This document shows positions 60,651-64,000 of a DNA stretch of 64,000 bases, piece after piece. The DNA lies in contig NC_053121.1 of NCBI RefSeq assembly GCF_010015445.1, positions 33,059,934 to 33,123,933 on the forward strand. Reading direction: 5' to 3'. The position numbers and the translations under genes were made by a program. Source of the DNA: Perca fluviatilis (taxonomy: Eukaryota > Chordata > Actinopteri > Perciformes > Percidae). Within the stretch, counting starts at the first letter, position 1, and each line of letters opens with the position of its first letter. The notes under the pieces were generated by a model, which worked only from the letters and a program-made list of their open reading frames with translations, was not told the origin of the DNA and did not search any database.

Positions 60651-61854
60651 ATATTTCTGTCACTTTCCCACAACCAATTGTGAAAAAATTGCAAATGGTC
60701 ACCAACCTTTAATGACAGGTTCATGCATTTCAAAGAGGATTTCTTTCCTTTTAATATTTTCTTTTATCTGATAATATTGTTATAAATGTATCTTTTTATA
60801 TATAGTTAAACTATTCCAGACTTTTTTCCTTTCATTGAATTCCTTTAGTATTATTACTTACACATTCAATCAGATTTTAATGTGTGCTATGATGGCCTAA
60901 ATGTTGTTTCAGACCAGAACCTACTTGACAAGAAGTCTGGTAGTCCTAAATCTACATCACTTGAATCCTACAGTAGACCAAATTGGAAGTTAAATGATAA
61001 AAGATTTACTGGGAAGCTTCCACATTTGAATATGTGAGGCTGACGGAAAATATAGTGTAAAATAACAAATGATATATTGTATGAAAAGGATGAAAAGGAA
61101 CCTGCATGTCACAAAAACCTTTAGAGGTACAATGTAAAGAACAAAAAACGGACATACGAGACCGTGCTACTTCAGCAAAGTGTGATGATCAGCGTTTTGT
61201 TTGTTTTGCAGCTGGCTTCACACAAAGAAATCCTCAGGGAGTGAGCGGAGTAAATTAATGGCATTTTCCTACAGTTAGGGACTTGCATGTGGTGCATCGA
61301 CTTCCTAGGCAATTATAACAAAACGTGATGTGTTTTCCCCAACTTTAATAATATGTAAAGGACTGGTGTCACCGGATGTACTGAATATAATCCCTAAATC
61401 CTCTTAATGTTTTCTCTTTGACAGGAAGCCTAACAAGGAGGCCTACACTCGGAGTATTTTCCTGCAATGAAAATGTTATATGAAACCATTAGGTACTGCT
61501 GGTGACTATAAGAAGCTGGATTTTGTATGAACATTTACTAATGATATCCAGGCTTGTTATACATTTTCTACTCGTACCAGAATCTCATTTTTTATTCAGC
61601 CTGCATTTAAGGTTGGTTATTGGTAATAACTGGCATAAAGAAATAAAATAACAAAAGAATCTCATTTTGAATAACAATAATTAACAGATATGTTAATTTT
61701 TCGATACACTGTTTCAAGCTGCTTTTTAGTTTTTGAAGGTAAATTCTTTTTACTTTGCTTTCGAAAAAAAAAAAGAGTATAACAGGAGTACACATCACAA
61801 ATTTGAGTCATTTTTAACAATAACTTTGATAACTTGTTTTGTTAGCGTGGTTGA
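60651..61854. other. Unique stretch with two exon-like acceptors
   Basis: Mostly AT-rich. Two polypyrimidine-AG sites occur: TTTGTTTGTTTTGCAG ending 61210, with only a few open codons after it, and one at 61424 (separate entry). No gene is established. Confidence 0.3.
61425..61470 (+). CDS. Candidate short terminal exon (unidentified)
   Basis: TTTTCTCTTTGACAG (acceptor ending 61424) is followed in phase 1 by the codons KPNKEAYTRSIFLQ and TGA at 61468-61470. The codons look natural, but 14 residues is too short to judge and the peptide is unknown to me. Listed only because of the acceptor quality. Confidence 0.12.
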
Positions 61855-62040
61855 ATCCTGAGTTGAGTGCCATCATGAGGTTGACATTTGTGGCTCTGAG
61901 CAATATTTTAAACTGACATTTCCATCAGCCTCAGCTGCACTTGTTAGCATGCTTACATGCTAACCTAAGATGATGAACATGGTAAACACAGAATGTTAAC
62001 ACAGTCCTTGTGAGCATGTTCACTCAAAGTCAACGATTCT
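61855..62040 (-). repeat. Dispersed GCTAACATGCTAACAT repeat, copy 2
   Basis: The reverse complement contains CAGCTGAGGCTGATGG, TTAGCATGTAAGCATGC and GTTTACCATGTTCATC, matching the family seen at 11745-11955 in the opposite orientation. Diverged and probably truncated. Confidence 0.6.
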
Positions 62041-62329
62041 GCATAGATGCAGTGACAGACCGTAATCGATTATTGCCTACTTATGTTACTTGATATTCTG
62101 GTCGCTGCTTTTTTTGTTTTTGCCTTTTTTCTGCTGTGTTCAGACTCCACTACGTTCAGGAAGTGTCTTTTTCAAGAGCAGATACAATAAAAAGGGGAGT
62201 TAATGTATAGCTTGTACATTTCATTTGTACAGAGAGTCTGGCCACTCTCCATTGACAAGCGTTAACTTCATGGCAGGCGGGTACTCTGTTGAAGTTTAAA
62301 ACTATTGGATGTGCCCAGAGCCACTCTGG

Positions 62330-62776
62330 TAGCCTGGCCCCGCCCTCCTACGTACTGTCTGGTAGGACCAGGCTAACAAGAGGGGAGACGACAACAACTA
62401 TCGGCTTAGCATCGCTAGCGTTAGCCTTAGCCAACTCCTTCCCCACTAACGGAGCGAGCTGGAACATTTCCTGAACCCCGTGGGGAGGAGGGGCCACAAC
62501 ATCATGGCCACCAACAAAACTCAGCAAAGATTGTTCTTGCTCGGGCTTAACTTCTGAATATTCGGCAGCGTTGCCGCAATGGACCGCATCTTTCTCCGCC
62601 GCCATTACGGAACTACAACTCAAACTAGCGCACGACCTCAACGTCATCGTTCTCAGCCACTCCCTCTGTTCGCTGATTGGACCGGCAAATATTTGGTCGG
62701 AGAAAACCCAAGAATATACCGCAAACAAACAAATGAATGATTGAGCGGAAGTACATAGGAGGGCGGAGCCAAGCTA
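62330..62776. mobile_element. MITE with CCGCCCTCCTACGTAC ends
   Basis: Left TAGCCTGGCCCCGCCCTCC and right (complement) TAGCTTGGCTCCGCCCTCC form inverted ends of about 27 bp. CpG-rich interior. The 126-codon minus-strand frame at 62348-62728 lies wholly inside and has no transposase motif. Target duplication not identified. Confidence 0.68.
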
Positions 62777-62854
62777 GTTCATGTATACCTGACTGCTTGA
62801 ATTAGTTGATGACAACCATGTGTAACAATATATAATAATATTAGGGAGGTGACG

Positions 62855-62945
62855 CAGCGTGATGCATCGGGATATCGAATCGACTCGAATCGTTGACAGG
62901 ATAATCCTAATCTAATCGTGAGACCAGTGAAGATTCTCACCCTTA
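62855..62945. mobile_element. Short hAT-like remnant
   Basis: GTGATGCATCGGGATATCG and CAGTGAAGATTCTCACCC are words I associate with the ends of vertebrate hAT elements; both lie within about 90 bp, so the interior is gone. No duplication seen. Confidence 0.35.
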
Positions 62946-63131
62946 CTCATTACTGCCCCACTGAGCCTCTGGCATGGTCGTAGATTCTTAGTCTTATTCA
63001 TGCTTCCACTGGTTCGCATCACTTCTGTCTTATGACTCATACTCTACTTTTTCCACCAACATTGTCATGAGCTGCATTAGATTTTAATTAAATATATTGG
63101 TTTTAACAAGCCAGAGCAAATGCTAGAATGC

Positions 63132-63517
63132 TTAAGCTTTAGTGCGTAACTTTTTGATATTAATGAACGTCCGTGACATTCAAGCCATTGCCAAATGAGT
63201 TGCTACAGTGCTAATTAAGACTATCAGCTCCCCACAACTCTCTCTGTATTTCTCAGTATGGCAATGTTCAGAAGACTGTGTCGTCAGGTGACTTTTGCGC
63301 GCAGAAACTCGAGTGAAGATAATGACCTCTTCTGAAGAGTCCATCATGTTTTTTAATCCTCCGTGTCCTCCTTGGCTACTAGCAACTGTGTGGAGGAGGG
63401 GTGGGGGGGTGGAACGCGGTCATGGAAGGCTTGTATTATGTGGACGCGCCAACAGTTTTGTTGTCATTACTTAGAATTCCTCATGGAGTAGACAGAAACT
63501 AAGCACTATAGCTTTAA
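63132..63517. mobile_element. TTAA-flanked MITE, copy 2 (GTGCGTA family)
   Basis: Starts TTAAGCTTTAGTGCGTAAC and ends AAGCACTATAGCTTTAA; the same family, orientation and length (386 bp) as 3870-4255. The left end has lost a few bases relative to copy 1 (TTAAGC instead of TTAAAGC). The interior carries a G-rich insertion near 63400. Confidence 0.8.
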
Positions 63518-64000
63518 CAGCTCAGACTTGCACTTTCTAATCATAAGCTTCTCAGAAACTTGGTGTGAGAGGTTGTTTTTATGTGTACTCCTGCGGTTTG
63601 TTAAAGTTTGTTCTGTATCTAAAAAGCAAAGATTACTTGTTTTGTTATGTGTGCATATTACATGATTTATACGCTTTCTGATTGATCCCGCAAAGTTACA
63701 CACAGCAATTTTACCCTGGCAACCTATCTTTATGTCAAGGCAGCAATTATGGCATAGCATGATGAAGAGCACAAGAGGTGGATGTGGTGCATGTGCAATT
63801 ATGCTTTTATGCTACTTCGCACAACACGCATTGATCTGTCAGGTCACCATGCTCAGCAATCACACACACGACACAGATTTTTCACGTTCACAGCCGCTGA
63901 AGCAGAACAACGCTAGTGTTATGTTGCTATGAGGAGCATTGAGATGATAATGTGACAAGAAAACTACAGGCTTCTAGAGTTTGTGTGAAGCAGCTGTGAC
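63518..64000. other. Unique non-coding stretch to window end
   Basis: Nothing coding or repetitive recognised. Confidence 0.35.

Noticed and set aside
62348..62728. 126-codon minus-strand frame
   Set aside because: It lies wholly inside a MITE whose ends are clear. It has no DDE, BED or THAP motif.

Overview
The window looks like intergenic or intronic DNA from a ray-finned fish, most likely a percomorph. It is AT-rich and has vertebrate-type microsatellites. It is packed with repeat types familiar from teleosts: Tc1/mariner and hAT elements, TTAA-flanked MITEs, tRNA-derived SINEs, LINE 3' tails and a broken L1/Tx1 LINE. I recognise no complete host protein-coding gene, no functional tRNA or rRNA gene and no CRISPR array. 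The only convincing protein-coding sequences belong to transposons. Three short stretches have exon-like signals and are listed as weak candidates.

Layout. 0-9 kb: mostly unique U-rich DNA carrying a PIF/Harbinger-type MITE (244-790), a TTAA-flanked MITE (3870-4255) and a nested cluster (6743-7821). A polyadenylation hexamer at 8898 makes a long 3' UTR possible but unproven. 9-18 kb: a run of hAT-type elements with readable 8-bp target duplications (9200-10123, 12325-12771, 15838-16071, 17327-17562), a plus-strand SINE and further MITEs. 18.5-20.5 kb: a CpG-rich element or island, then a strong Kozak ATG with a splice donor (20470-20533). 22-28 kb: CA repeats, a Tc1-type MITE and a second 447-bp hAT copy. 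28.5-30 kb: an AT-rich minisatellite. 30-36 kb: MITEs, a 74-bp palindrome next to a (TA)n tract, and telomere-like repeats inside a MITE. 37.3-43.6 kb: a triple nest in which an interspersed repeat is split by a hAT element, itself split by a decayed L1/Tx1 LINE. 46-47 kb: one hAT and one TTAA MITE. 48.6-50.2 kb: an almost intact Tc1-type transposon whose transposase has a single in-frame stop. 50-64 kb: largely unique DNA with scattered MITEs, a long CA repeat and two weak exon candidates.

How the parts relate. Several families occur more than once: 3870/63132, 12325/25498, 13470/59230, 24431/33293, 6743/15838/35496, 11745/61855 and 30690/57480. Up to eight sequence-unrelated MITEs are bounded by TTAA and share a TTAAAG-type end, which suggests a common transposase class (Kolobok or piggyBac by target site; inference). 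The hAT target duplications partly sort into the two published consensus types (nnnTAnnn and nTnnnnAn). The window is best read as an archive of DNA-transposon activity. I found no convincing new multi-gene system.
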